Positions 26,227 through 35,034 of a DNA stretch of 64,000 bases are shown here, one piece after another; within the stretch, counting starts at the first letter, position 1; each line of letters opens with the position of its first letter. The notes beneath the pieces were generated by a model. That model did no database searches and was not told the origin of the DNA. It saw nothing but the letters and a program-made list of their open reading frames with translations. Source of the stretch: CAWFPR01 sp963817635 (lineage in GTDB: Bacteria > Acidobacteriota > Vicinamibacteria > Vicinamibacterales > 2-12-FULL-66-21); assembly GCA_963817635.1 (NCBI GenBank), contig CAWFPR010000015.1:248001-312000 (forward strand), read 5' to 3'. The translations under genes were made by a program, and so were the position numbers.

Positions 26227-28770
26227 CTAGAAATGAAGCCCCGCGGACAGTTGTATCTGGCGCGGCGGACGGGCGGCGATGGGCTGTCCGAAGAATGGCG
26301 AACTCCGGGTTCCGACCAGCCCCGAGTAGTTCACGTGATTGAGGACGTTGAACGCATCCACCCCGATGTACCACCCCGGGGCGTCCTCCCCTTTTTCGCC
26401 TCCGACGGCGAACTCGTGCGACCATCGGAGATCGACGACCGCAGAACCCGGCCCCTGGAGCGTATTGCGCGCGACGCCGGCCGGACGCGCGTTGGTCTGG
26501 CCGGAATGATAGTCGTCGCGCCCCGTCAGAAGCGAATACGGGCGGCCCGACCCGAGCGACACGCTCACGCCGACGTTGACCCACGCGCCCGTCGCCAGCT
26601 GGAGCAGCGATTCGAGATGGTGCCGCTGGTCGAAACTGGCGCGTCCCCACTCGCTGGCCAGATCGTAGTTGTTCGCCGGCAGCGCGTTGATACCGTTGGT
26701 GTCGTTGTGCGCCGTCGCGAACGTGTATTGCACCGAGCCCTTCACCCGCGGCCCAAGGCGCCCGCGGGCGATCAACTGGAGGGAGTGCGCGATCTGCCGG
26801 CCCGTCGACTCAATTTGCCGAATCTGCCCGTAGTCCGGGTCGGGACGGGCTCCGTAGAGCGGCGGCGGGGGCGCGTTGACGTCGCGCGAGCGGAACAGAT
26901 CCACGCCGCGCGACCCGAGGTAGTTCACTGCCACGGTCGTGCCCTTCGTGACCACCCGCTCGATGCCGACGCCGAACTGGATCGTGTAGGGGATCTGAAT
27001 GTCCGGGGAAAGCGTCACGATGCTGCGCACGTCGGCCGCGGCGCCCGCCCCTCCGAACGGTTCCGGGTACGTGGGATCCAGCAGGATGACGCGACGCAGG
27101 CGATCCTCGCGGGAGCGCAGCACTTCGCGGATCGGTCCGTCCCCTGCGCGGTCGTAGAAGACGCCGGCGCCGGCCCGGATCGCCGTCTTCGTGTCGAGCG
27201 CGTACGCGGCACTCAGTCGCGGCGCGACGTTGTTGTTGTCCGTGAAAATGTTCTGCCAGTCGTACCGGATCCCAGGCGTGATCGAGAGGCGATCGGTGAC
27301 GCTGATCTGGTCCTGAACGAACGCGCCGAAGACCTTCTGGAGGAACACGAGCGCACCATCCCCCTCCAGCCGGGAGAAGGACAGCGGCCGCCCGACCGCG
27401 TAGTCCTCGAGCGACGAGAACGTGTACGTCCCCTCGCGGTTCGAGCGGTCGTCGAACCCGCGCCGGCTGAAGTCCGGGATCTGAATGCCCGCCTTGACCA
27501 GATGCTGCCCGCGCACGAGCGTGACCGCCTCGGCGAGATTGAAGTGGTCCTCGGTGGTGCGCTGGTCGGCTTGGGCGCCGCCGGCGGTAAAGGCATCGAG
27601 GACGACGATGTGCCGCCCGGGATGGAGACTGACGGTCGCGCCGGTCTCATGTCCCACCAGCAGCCGGAATTCGTTGAGGACGCTGGGTGTCAGCACGCTG
27701 CGCACTCCGACGATGACCTGCGCCTCCTCTCCTTGTTCGTTCACGCCGGACTCGGGCAGCGTCGTACCACCCACCCCCTGGTTGCCGGTGGTCGTCCGGT
27801 CGTTCGTGAATCGAAACGACAGCGTGTGGGCCTTGCCCAACTGATGCGTGAGTGACGCCGACAGCTCGAGTCCCCGGTCCGGGCGCGGCACGGTCGCGTT
27901 GATGCGGCCGGAGGGCGCCTCGGCAAACACGATCGACTGCAGGTCCTGTTCGCGCCGGTCGAGCGTGATGAGAAACGACGTGCGCCTCCCGCCTGCAAGG
28001 GGACCGCCCAACACACCCTCGTAAATCCGCCGCTGCTCGGGTGGCCGCGTCTCGGCGAACGGATTGCGCGCGTTGAGCTGCTCGTCGCGGAAGGTGAAGT
28101 CCATCGAGCCGCTGTACTTGTCCGTCCCTGCCTTGGTGATGACCTCGATCCGGCCGCGGCCCGGCCGCGGGGACTCGGCCGTGTACGGGTCCTGGTTGAG
28201 CTTGACCTGTTGAATCGCCGACGGCGCCACGCCGACCTTGCGCGCCTCCATCCCGTCCACCACCAGGGTGAGGCCGCCGCTGCCCACCGCCGACGCATCG
28301 AGAAAGCGCGCGAGCGTGCCGACGATGTCGCGATCGAAGATCGGAAGGTTCTTCAGGTCCGTGCCATTCACGACCACGGCGTCCCGATTCGCATTCGCGG
28401 CGGCGGCCACGACATCGTCGCTCGCGTTGACCGTCACCTCCTGCCGCTGCGACTCGAGGTCGAGCACGACGGTCTGCAGCGCTGGCGCGCGGCGGGCCGT
28501 AACCCGCACCTTGACGGTGGCCGTTCGGAATCCTCCGAACGGGACCTGCAGCGCGTACGCGCCAGGCGGGACCCGTTCGATGCGGAACGCACCAGCGGCG
28601 TCAGTCGTCGCCGAGCGGACGACGGCGCCCCTCTCGTCGAGGAGATCGACACGCGCACCCTGGAGGACCGCGCCGGTCTGGTCGCGGACCACCCCGCGCA
28701 ACGTCTGCCCGCCGGGCTCGGCCCCTTGCGGGGTTCCGAACAGGAAGAGCAGCAGGGCGACAACAATCAT
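26227..28770 (-). CDS. Oar-like TonB-dependent receptor with carboxypeptidase-regulatory domain
   Basis: An 847-residue outer-membrane protein. A signal peptide (residues 1-20) is followed by a carboxypeptidase-regulatory-like beta domain (about 24-100; 'LRGVVRDQTGAVLQGARV', 'AFRIERVPPGAYALQVPFGG'). A plug region comes next ('DLKNLPIFDRDIVGTLARFL', 'LTLVVDGMEARKVG', 'IEVITKAGTDKYSGSMDF') and then the beta-barrel, which ends in the outer-membrane terminal residues 'LSAGLHF'. Family members import or export large substrates with TonB energy; the ligand is unknown. It is followed by the frameshifted PepSY-like gene 17 bp downstream, so the two probably form an operon. Confidence 0.9.
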   Translation of the reverse strand: MIVVALLLFLFGTPQGAEPGGQTLRGVVRDQTGAVLQGARVDLLDERGAVVRSATTDAAGAFRIERVPPGAYALQVPFGGFRTATVKVRVTARRAPALQTVVLDLESQRQEVTVNASDDVVAAAANANRDAVVVNGTDLKNLPIFDRDIVGTLARFLDASAVGSGGLTLVVDGMEARKVGVAPSAIQQVKLNQDPYTAESPRPGRGRIEVITKAGTDKYSGSMDFTFRDEQLNARNPFAETRPPEQRRIYEGVLGGPLAGGRRTSFLITLDRREQDLQSIVFAEAPSGRINATVPRPDRGLELSASLTHQLGKAHTLSFRFTNDRTTTGNQGVGGTTLPESGVNEQGEEAQVIVGVRSVLTPSVLNEFRLLVGHETGATVSLHPGRHIVVLDAFTAGGAQADQRTTEDHFNLAEAVTLVRGQHLVKAGIQIPDFSRRGFDDRSNREGTYTFSSLEDYAVGRPLSFSRLEGDGALVFLQKVFGAFVQDQISVTDRLSITPGIRYDWQNIFTDNNNVAPRLSAAYALDTKTAIRAGAGVFYDRAGDGPIREVLRSREDRLRRVILLDPTYPEPFGGAGAAADVRSIVTLSPDIQIPYTIQFGVGIERVVTKGTTVAVNYLGSRGVDLFRSRDVNAPPPPLYGARPDPDYGQIRQIESTGRQIAHSLQLIARGRLGPRVKGSVQYTFATAHNDTNGINALPANNYDLASEWGRASFDQRHHLESLLQLATGAWVNVGVSVSLGSGRPYSLLTGRDDYHSGQTNARPAGVARNTLQGPGSAVVDLRWSHEFAVGGEKGEDAPGWYIGVDAFNVLNHVNYSGLVGTRSSPFFGQPIAARPPRQIQLSAGLHF

Positions 28771-29281
28771 CAGCCACTCATAGTGCCGTGTCCTTGATGA
28801 ACCAGCGATGAATGGCCGCAGACACGCTGTCGGGGCAGGGAGCGGAAGTGTGGCGTCCAGAAGACGATAGCAACTGTCTTCAAAGTCAAGCGTTCTCCGA
28901 GTGACTAACCGGCTGCCACGTCGTGTTCGTGCGCATCATCGCGGTGAGCGGATATGGGCGGGCGATCTCTCGGCGGATGGGTGCCGGCGCATGCTCGAGC
29001 CCATTGCGCTCGGCCGTGAGCATATCGAGCCATTGCCGCCGCCGCGTCATGAAGGTGCTGGTGGCCAGCTCGGCCGAAGATCCCTGACGTTCTGCCTTGA
29101 CATTCCTCAGGAAGGCCAATCGGCGCCCCGCCCTGGTCAGCACTGTCCGCGCAAACGGTATTGACCGCGGGCCGCGACTGACGCATGCTCGTGGGCCACG
29201 CGGCCGGCCGTCGGGGGCGAGGCGCCAGGACCGGGTCTGGCCCATGCACCCCGCCCACAACCGGCGTCACAAGGAGGACGG
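28771..29281. other. Intergenic region with a transposase relic
   Basis: This 511-bp divergent region holds the promoter side of both the Oar-like receptor and the metalloprotease cassette. The only coding trace is the IS110-like fragment at 28886-29080. The last bases before 29282 carry a ribosome-binding site, AAGGAGG. Confidence 0.4.
28886..29080 (-). mobile_element. IS110-family transposase fragment
   Basis: The frame encodes 'FMTRRRQWLDMLTAERNGLE' and then 'HAPAPIRREIA', which resembles the middle of IS110-type transposases (typically R-R-R-Q-L-V-x-M-L-T-A-E-x-N-R-L then AP...R). The similarity fades on both sides and no terminal sequences or complete gene are present. It looks like an old, largely deleted insertion. 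The match is short, so an unrelated gene fragment cannot be excluded. Confidence 0.45.
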
Positions 29282-30196
29282 ATGGCCAAGAAGTCGAAGT
29301 CCAAGTCCATGTCCAGGTCCAGGTCCAAGACGGCGCCGCTGCACCGGTCGTGCGGCGCAATGGCCGCGCACATGATGCTGCTGGAGAGCCATCCATCGTT
29401 CCGCGCGGCGCAGATGCGGCTCGAGGGGGCGACAGCGAAGCGGCGCGACTCCTCCGCCGACATCTCCAAGGTCAAGATCGTGACGGTCAAGACGGTCGTG
29501 AACGTCGTGTACAAGACGGACGTCCAGAACATCTCCGACGCGCAGATCAAGAGCCAGTTCAAGGCGATGAACAAGGACTTCCGCGCCACGAATCCCGACA
29601 AGAGCCAGACCCCCGACCCGTGGCAGGGGCTCGTGACCGACTCGCGCATCCAGTTCAAGCTTGTGAAGATCACGCGGACGAAGACCGCCTCGAACGGCTT
29701 CACGTTCGACGACAAAGTCAAGAAGGCGTCAACGGGCGGCATCGCGCCGTTCTCCACCAAGACGCACATGAACCTCTGGGTGTGCGCGCTGACCGGCGGG
29801 CTCCTCGGCTACGCGCAGTTTCCCGGCGGCCCGCAGGGGACCGACGGCGTGGTGATCAACTTCCAGGCGTTCGGCACCAGCGGGACCGCGCAGGCGCCGT
29901 TCAACAAGGGGCGCACGGCGTCGCACGAAATCGGCCACTACTTCAACCTGCGGCACATCTGGGGGGACACGCCGGATTGCAGCGGGTCGGACATGGTCGC
30001 CGACACCCCGAACGCCGCCGGCCCGAATTTCGGCATGCCGGCGTTCCCGCACGTGACGTGCAACAACGGCCCGAACGGCGACATGTTCGTCAACTACATG
30101 GACTACACGGACGACGCCGGGATGTTCATGTTCACGGCGCAGCAGGTGCTGCGCATGCGCACTGCGCTCGACACGCTGCGAGCCGGACTGAAATAG
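29282..30196 (+). CDS. Pappalysin-like (M43-type) zinc metalloprotease
   Basis: A 304-residue protein with the extended metzincin zinc motif 'HEIGHYFNLRHIWGD' (about residues 216-230; three His ligands and the catalytic Glu) and a Met-turn candidate in 'FVNYMDYTDDAGMFMFT'. This pattern is typical of M43 cytophagalysin/pappalysin peptidases. The N-terminus 'KKSKSKSMSRSRSK' is a Lys/Arg-Ser repeat encoded by near-identical codons, and no signal peptide is seen, unlike most M43 enzymes, which are secreted. It starts a tight cassette with a 112-residue unknown and a second HExxH protease. The strong AAGGAGG site supports the start. Confidence 0.85.
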   Translation: MAKKSKSKSMSRSRSKTAPLHRSCGAMAAHMMLLESHPSFRAAQMRLEGATAKRRDSSADISKVKIVTVKTVVNVVYKTDVQNISDAQIKSQFKAMNKDFRATNPDKSQTPDPWQGLVTDSRIQFKLVKITRTKTASNGFTFDDKVKKASTGGIAPFSTKTHMNLWVCALTGGLLGYAQFPGGPQGTDGVVINFQAFGTSGTAQAPFNKGRTASHEIGHYFNLRHIWGDTPDCSGSDMVADTPNAAGPNFGMPAFPHVTCNNGPNGDMFVNYMDYTDDAGMFMFTAQQVLRMRTALDTLRAGLK

Positions 30197-30204
30197 CGGG
30201 GCGC

Positions 30205-30543
30205 ATGGCCGCGCCTGAGCGCTCCGGCGATCGCCTGTTCACGACACGGTGGGTCCACGTCTTCGAGGAAGACACGGCCGAGGGGGCCGTGTATCGCCCC
30301 GAGGACGATCAGATCCCCTTGTCGCGGCGGCCGCGCGAGCGGCTGGACATGCATCCGGACGGCTCCGCGCAGATCCTCACGGCCGGGCCTGACGATCGCT
30401 TCGTCGCGCAGCCGGCCACCTGGAAGGACGAAAAGGGCGGCGTGCTCATCAGCACCCGTGAGGCGGGACACGCGCTGCGAATCGTCGATCGTTCCCCGTC
30501 CCGCCTCGTCATCGCGGTCGAACGCGCGCCCGGCGATCGGTGA
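30205..30543 (+). CDS. Small unknown protein between two metalloproteases
   Basis: A 112-residue protein of unknown family. It begins 9 bp after the metalloprotease stop, and its own stop overlaps the GTG start of the next gene by 3 bases, so all three are likely co-translated. The sequence is hydrophilic and beta-rich ('RWVHVFEEDTAEGAVYRPED', 'PDDRFVAQPATWKDEKGGVL'), with no signal peptide or transmembrane helix. Its position suggests an inhibitor, chaperone or substrate for one of the flanking proteases, but there is no direct evidence. Confidence 0.72.
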   Translation: MAAPERSGDRLFTTRWVHVFEEDTAEGAVYRPEDDQIPLSRRPRERLDMHPDGSAQILTAGPDDRFVAQPATWKDEKGGVLISTREAGHALRIVDRSPSRLVIAVERAPGDR

Positions 30544-32417
30544 ACACCATGGCCAGGAAAAGCGCCCCTGCCGGTACAGTTGATTTCGAGGTCAGCCCGC
30601 GGCTGCCGCTGCTGGCCTCGATCCGTGCGTACGTGCGCGGGGCGGACGCGCCGGTCACGCGCCCGTTGCGCATCTACACGCTGGATCCGTCGGTGCCGGA
30701 TCGCAGCGGCGGGATGGCCATCGTCAACGTGCCGTACGAGCCGCTCTCGCCGGGCCCGGTCGGCTCGGTGTTCGACGTGAGGATCGACCGGGTGCCGGAC
30801 CCGCTGGTGGCATCCGCCCTCAGTCTCGACGACCCGGCGGTGCTGATCACGAGCGGGCTTCCGCCGTCGCCGTCGAACGGCCGCTTCCACCTGCAGATGG
30901 TCTACGCCGTCAGCTCCCTGACCTACGCGACGTTCAGGCGCGCGCTCGGGCGGGACATCGGCTGGGCCGTGCCGGCCGGGCCGGACGGATCGGTGCGGCT
31001 GATCCTGAGACCCTTCGGCTTCCGCGGCCGCAACGCGGGCTACAACCGCGAGACGGGGGATGTCTCGTTCGGCTATTTCAACGCCACCGACGATCCGGCG
31101 GGCTTCATCGTCAGGAACGGGCTGATCTGCACGGCGCTCAGCCACGACATCATCGCGCACGAGGTCACGCACGCGTTGCTCGACGGGCTGCGCTCCTCGT
31201 TCCTGCACCCGACCAACGTGGACGTGCCGGCGTTCCACGAGGCGTTCGCCGACGTGGTCGCGCTGCTCCTCCACTTCACGTACCCGGAGGTCGTGGAGCA
31301 GGGCATCCGCAATTCACGCGGGGCGATCACGCGCGGATCCCTGCTGAGCGACCTGGCGCGCGAGTTCGGCTACGCGCGCGCGAAGAAGGGGACGGGCTCG
31401 GCGCTGCGATCGGGTGTAGACGTGGACGGGATCGCCGCGTTCGATTCCGACGTGGCGGCATCGCGGGACAGCGCCCCGCTGCGCTACGACCCGAAGCTGG
31501 AGCCGCACAGGCTCGGCACGGTCCTCGTATCGGCCGTATTCGAGGCGTTCGCGACGATCGTCCGGCGCAAGACCGAGCGGTACTTCAGGATCGCCGGACT
31601 CGACCCGGCGTCGGTCGGCCAGGCCGCGCTCAGCGACGCGCTCGTCAAGGCGATCGCACAGGAGGCGAGCGACATCGCCGGGCAGTTTCTCAATATCTGC
31701 ATTCGCGCAATCGACTACTGCCCGCCGGCCGACATGGAAATGGGCGAGTACCTCCGGGCGATGATCACCGCGGACGGCGACCTCGAGCGGACCGACAAGT
31801 ACGGCTTCCGCGACGCGCTCATGCGGTCGTTCCGGCGACGGCTGATCTTCCCCGATCACGTGAAGTTCATGACCGAGGAGGCCGTGCGGTGGGAGCCGGC
31901 CGGCGAGCGCCTGCGCATCCCCGGCCTCGCGTTCAGCGACCTGCGGTTCGACGGCGAGCCGGGGCAGCCCGCGAACGCGAAGGAGCTGCACCGCCAGGCG
32001 ATGGCGCTCGGCCGCTTCGTGACGGACCCGAAACACGCGCGCACGTTCCAGATCGTCGCCCCCTCCGGCACGCTGCCGAAGGGTGTGACCCAGGCGTCCC
32101 CCGCGGTCGTGGAGTCCGTGCGCGTGGCCCGGCGCGCCGCGCCGGACGGCCGCATCCTGTTCGACCTCGTCGCCGAGGTCACGCAGAACTGCACGGTGCA
32201 GCAGGGCGGCGACATCTTCGAGATGAACGGCGGCTGCACGGCCATCATCGATCCGCAGGGAGAGGTGCGATACGCCATCTACAAGCGCCTCACGAGCGAG
32301 AATCGGCGCGAGCGCCAGCGGGGAGCGATTCGCGGACCGCTGAAGGACTTCTGGACCCGATCGGGGAAGCGCTTCACGGAGCGTGAAGGGGTCCTCAAGC
32401 GCGTCCACGAGATGTGA
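30540..32417 (+). CDS. Gluzincin-type (M4/M36-like) metalloprotease of unknown subfamily
   Basis: A 625-residue protein with the zinc motif 'IIAHEVTHALLDGLR' (residues about 205-219) and, 25 residues later, 'FHEAFADVVALLLHF', which supplies the third ligand Glu and the Asp of the gluzincin 'ExxxD' pattern. This places it with thermolysin-like enzymes. The regions before and after do not match the usual M4 propeptide, and no signal peptide is seen. The C-terminal 150 residues form a separate domain ('FDLVAEVTQNCTVQQGGDIF'). The GTG at 30540 overlaps the preceding stop; an ATG at 30549 is an alternative. Context suggests a cytoplasmic or non-classically exported protease system. Confidence 0.78.
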   Translation: MNTMARKSAPAGTVDFEVSPRLPLLASIRAYVRGADAPVTRPLRIYTLDPSVPDRSGGMAIVNVPYEPLSPGPVGSVFDVRIDRVPDPLVASALSLDDPAVLITSGLPPSPSNGRFHLQMVYAVSSLTYATFRRALGRDIGWAVPAGPDGSVRLILRPFGFRGRNAGYNRETGDVSFGYFNATDDPAGFIVRNGLICTALSHDIIAHEVTHALLDGLRSSFLHPTNVDVPAFHEAFADVVALLLHFTYPEVVEQGIRNSRGAITRGSLLSDLAREFGYARAKKGTGSALRSGVDVDGIAAFDSDVAASRDSAPLRYDPKLEPHRLGTVLVSAVFEAFATIVRRKTERYFRIAGLDPASVGQAALSDALVKAIAQEASDIAGQFLNICIRAIDYCPPADMEMGEYLRAMITADGDLERTDKYGFRDALMRSFRRRLIFPDHVKFMTEEAVRWEPAGERLRIPGLAFSDLRFDGEPGQPANAKELHRQAMALGRFVTDPKHARTFQIVAPSGTLPKGVTQASPAVVESVRVARRAAPDGRILFDLVAEVTQNCTVQQGGDIFEMNGGCTAIIDPQGEVRYAIYKRLTSENRRERQRGAIRGPLKDFWTRSGKRFTEREGVLKRVHEM

Positions 32418-32775
32418 CGGGATGCCTGACGCGCCAGCCTGAAGAGCATCCGCGTATCACGGCCTACCTGTCCCGGCTCGCCACAGCTGCCGCCAGGCAC
32501 TCTCGCAACTGGCCTCGAGCACGACGCTCGCGGTTGACTGAGGGGTGCCTGGGCCATGGCCCGGCCTACGACCGAAGCCGGACCAGTCTCAAGCTTCCGG
32601 TCACCAGGCCGATGATGAGTGTACCGGCACTATCCGTGGAGGGATGGCACGACGCAGCGGTGAGCGCACACCCAAACGATGCCGGGGGCACAGAGGACCT
32701 CCGCTCCTTTCGGCGAGTCGGTCAGCGTCTTGACGTAAGAGGTATCCGGCTCTATCAGCGGCCGGGCGAAGCGGC
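32418..32775. other. Intergenic region between converging genes
   Basis: These 358 bp lie between the ends of the gluzincin gene and the lipoprotein gene. I see no gene, strong hairpin or repeat in them. Confidence 0.35.
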
Positions 32776-33783
32776 CTACCGGATCTCGATCGTGTAGCGA
32801 TACGACAGGACCCGCTGCCCCGTCAGGTTGGAAAGAACGAGATCGTACGAACAGCCGGTCGTGGCGTCTACGCCATATCCCAGACCGAGGCCGTCGCTCT
32901 CCCGGTAGTTGTAGATTGTCTGGCTGTTGCACCTGAGGTCGCTCACGAATTGACCCGTCGCGCTCGGCCCTGGCCAGTAGGTCCGGATCACGATCTGCGC
33001 GTTGTGCGGCACCCGGAAGGAGATCGACACGTCGCGTCGGGTGACGCCGGCCGCTTCGCAGTCCGCGTAGCCGGCCTCGTTCCAGAGGACGTTGCAGAGC
33101 CACCCCTCGCCCTGCTTCAGGATCGTGACCGCGTCGAGCGACAGGTCCGCGGTCATGGACGCCGCGCGATTCCACTCCGGCGTGACGCTCGCGAACGAGT
33201 AGCCGTCCTTGCTGACCTCGATCGGCACCGGGTCGAACCGCGAGGAGATCGAGAACGAGCCGTCCGTGCCGGTCAACACCATCGGCCGGCTGTCGGTGAA
33301 TGGCATCAGGCGCCCGATCTTGACGCGTGCTCCGGCGATCGCCTGATTGTTGGCGTCGCGCACAGTGCCGCGAAGTTCGTAGTGCGACACCGTCACCGGC
33401 AGGACGCCGGCGATGCCGGCGCAGGTCGCGCGCACGTTCGTGTGGCCTTCTTCGAACACGCTCAGGATGTGGCCCGGCGGCGTGCTGAGGTCGTCCCCTC
33501 CGGGGCCGACCATGCGGACGACGGTGGGATCGTCACTCGTCCATTCGGCGCCGGCCGTGCAGTCAACCTCGGGCGAACCGTCCGCCTTGACCAGCGTCGC
33601 GGTCAACGGGAACTGTCCGGCGATCAGAAATGTCGGATACCCCTCGAGCCCGCCGATCCGGACGTGGTCAGTCACGACCGCGGTCGATGCCGGCGTCGCG
33701 CTGGGCGACGTCGTCGAGGCGGGTCCGGAATCGCACGCCGTGACCGCCATGACGGCGGCCGTCACGAACAGGAGGTTACGCAT
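32776..33783 (-). CDS. Lipoprotein with Ig-like and carboxypeptidase-regulatory domains
   Basis: A 335-residue exported protein. The lipobox 'VMAVTAC' is followed by a Ser/Thr/Pro-rich linker, a Big2-like Ig region ('AEWTSDDPTVVRMVGPGG', 'NVRATCAGIAGVLPVTV') and a carboxypeptidase-regulatory-like domain at about residues 135-215 ('LRGTVRDANNQAIAGARVKI', 'LTGTDGSFSISSRFD'). The C-terminal 110 residues form a beta domain with three Cys. Such proteins are structural or ligand-binding at the outer membrane; no enzymatic motif is visible. Confidence 0.78.
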   Translation of the reverse strand: MRNLLFVTAAVMAVTACDSGPASTTSPSATPASTAVVTDHVRIGGLEGYPTFLIAGQFPLTATLVKADGSPEVDCTAGAEWTSDDPTVVRMVGPGGDDLSTPPGHILSVFEEGHTNVRATCAGIAGVLPVTVSHYELRGTVRDANNQAIAGARVKIGRLMPFTDSRPMVLTGTDGSFSISSRFDPVPIEVSKDGYSFASVTPEWNRAASMTADLSLDAVTILKQGEGWLCNVLWNEAGYADCEAAGVTRRDVSISFRVPHNAQIVIRTYWPGPSATGQFVSDLRCNSQTIYNYRESDGLGLGYGVDATTGCSYDLVLSNLTGQRVLSYRYTIEIR

Positions 33784-33817
33784 GGGATTGCCCTCGCCGT
33801 CATCGCGCCACGCGGCT

Positions 33818-33900
33818 CACTGCCCTGGCGTGTTCCCCGTGCCGGCCCCGGGCTTCAGGTGTTTCGCGTACCACGCCACGTACCGCTCGTACCGGTCGCG
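33818..33900 (-). pseudogene. 3'-end relic of an S9 peptidase gene
   Basis: These 83 bases match 36555-36637, the 3' end of the intact S9 peptidase gene, with about five differences. In frame they encode the last 27 residues or so, including 'RYERYVAWYAKHLKPGAG' and the stop. Upstream of 33900 the match ends abruptly. No catalytic part remains. Confidence 0.78.
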
Positions 33901-34062
33901 CGAGGCTGCTCCAGGGCATGGCGAATCTCCGACACCGACTGCACCGGCGGTTTCCGGGTCCTTCTCGAGGCACCCACCGTCGAGGCTCGTGACGGTTTTT
34001 CTTCATCAATCTGCGTCCGTGTCGCACGAACAAGAGCGCTCGTGATCATCGTTGGCATGTCA

Positions 34063-35034
34063 TTAGCGCGCGTACCCGCGTCTGGCGCGGACCGTTCCCT
34101 GCTTACCCTTGAGCTTCACCTCGATCGGATGCCAGCCGGAGGCCGGTACGCGCGCTGGCGTGTAGGAGAGGAGATACCGGCTCTTGAAATCGCCGACGAT
34201 GCGCCCGAAGGCAGCCGGGAGATCCCGCGACGAGCTGACCGAGAGGAGGTCGCCTCCGGTTTCCTCCGTGAGGCGTTCGAGCAACATCTGCGGAAAAAGC
34301 GTGGGATCGGAGTCCAGCCAGCGATTCAGTGCCGCGCGTTGTCGAATGACGATCCGGGTCTCGGCGTCATTGTGGGCTTCGAAGAGCGGGTGAGGCGTAA
34401 CGCCGTAGACGACGATGTCCGTTTCGCGCGCGGCCTGCATCACGGCCGGTGGCTCGAGCCAGCTGCTGGTGTCGGCGCCATCGCTGAAGACGACGAGGAG
34501 CGTCCGTCCCACGGCCTCATTGCGCAACCCGAGCGCCGTGAAGATGCCGTCGCGGAGCGCGGTGGCGCCTGACGCCGTCAGCGTGCCGATGGCGCCGTCG
34601 AGTACGCCGCGATCGCGAGTCCAGCCCGTCTTCAGCCCGATCTGGTCTGAGAAGGCCAATAGCGCCGCCTGGTCATCTTTGCCGAGCGCACCGGCGGCCG
34701 CGCGTGCCGCCTGTTTCAGATGCTCGAGCGTCTCGCCGCGGACGCTGGCGCTGACGTCGAGCGCCAGCAGCAGGCTGACGGGCACATCCTCGAAGGTCAC
34801 GGCCTCGATGCGCTGGACGACCCCACTGTCGCGCAGCTCGAGGTCCGCCGCCGTCAGCCCTGTCACCGGCTTCGCGCCGTTGCGCACCTGCACATCGACG
34901 AGCACGGCATCGGCCGAGCTGCGGAAGCGCATCGGCCGATCCTGACGGGGCTCGGCGGTCGGCGGTCGGCGGTCGGCGTACGCCGAAACGGCCAGGAGCA
35001 CGCAGGCGAACGCGACGCCACGCCACCAGATCAT
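34063..35034 (-). CDS. VWA-domain protein, acidobacterial type
   Basis: A 323-residue exported protein. After a signal peptide comes a short beta domain ('VLVDVQVRNGAKPVTGLTAA', 'DLELRDSGVVQRIEAVTFED') typical of acidobacterial VWFA-related proteins, then a VWA domain with the MIDAS motif 'LLALDVSASVRG' and 'FSDGADTSSW'. The C-terminus is 'GWHPIEVKLKGKQGTVRARR'. Such proteins probably bind ligands through Mg2+ at the cell surface. The ATG overlaps the TPR gene stop by 4 bp (ATGA), so the two are coupled. A paralogous pair is at 52112-54137. Confidence 0.85.
   Translation of the reverse strand: MIWWRGVAFACVLLAVSAYADRRPPTAEPRQDRPMRFRSSADAVLVDVQVRNGAKPVTGLTAADLELRDSGVVQRIEAVTFEDVPVSLLLALDVSASVRGETLEHLKQAARAAAGALGKDDQAALLAFSDQIGLKTGWTRDRGVLDGAIGTLTASGATALRDGIFTALGLRNEAVGRTLLVVFSDGADTSSWLEPPAVMQAARETDIVVYGVTPHPLFEAHNDAETRIVIRQRAALNRWLDSDPTLFPQMLLERLTEETGGDLLSVSSSRDLPAAFGRIVGDFKSRYLLSYTPARVPASGWHPIEVKLKGKQGTVRARRGYAR

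Noticed and set aside
32418..32775. Small genes in the gap after the gluzincin gene
   Set aside because: Open frames are short, lack ribosome-binding sites and show no family similarity.
33901..34062. Further S9-like coding sequence upstream of the 33818-33900 relic
   Set aside because: Translated frames do not match the S9 protein beyond the 83-bp match.
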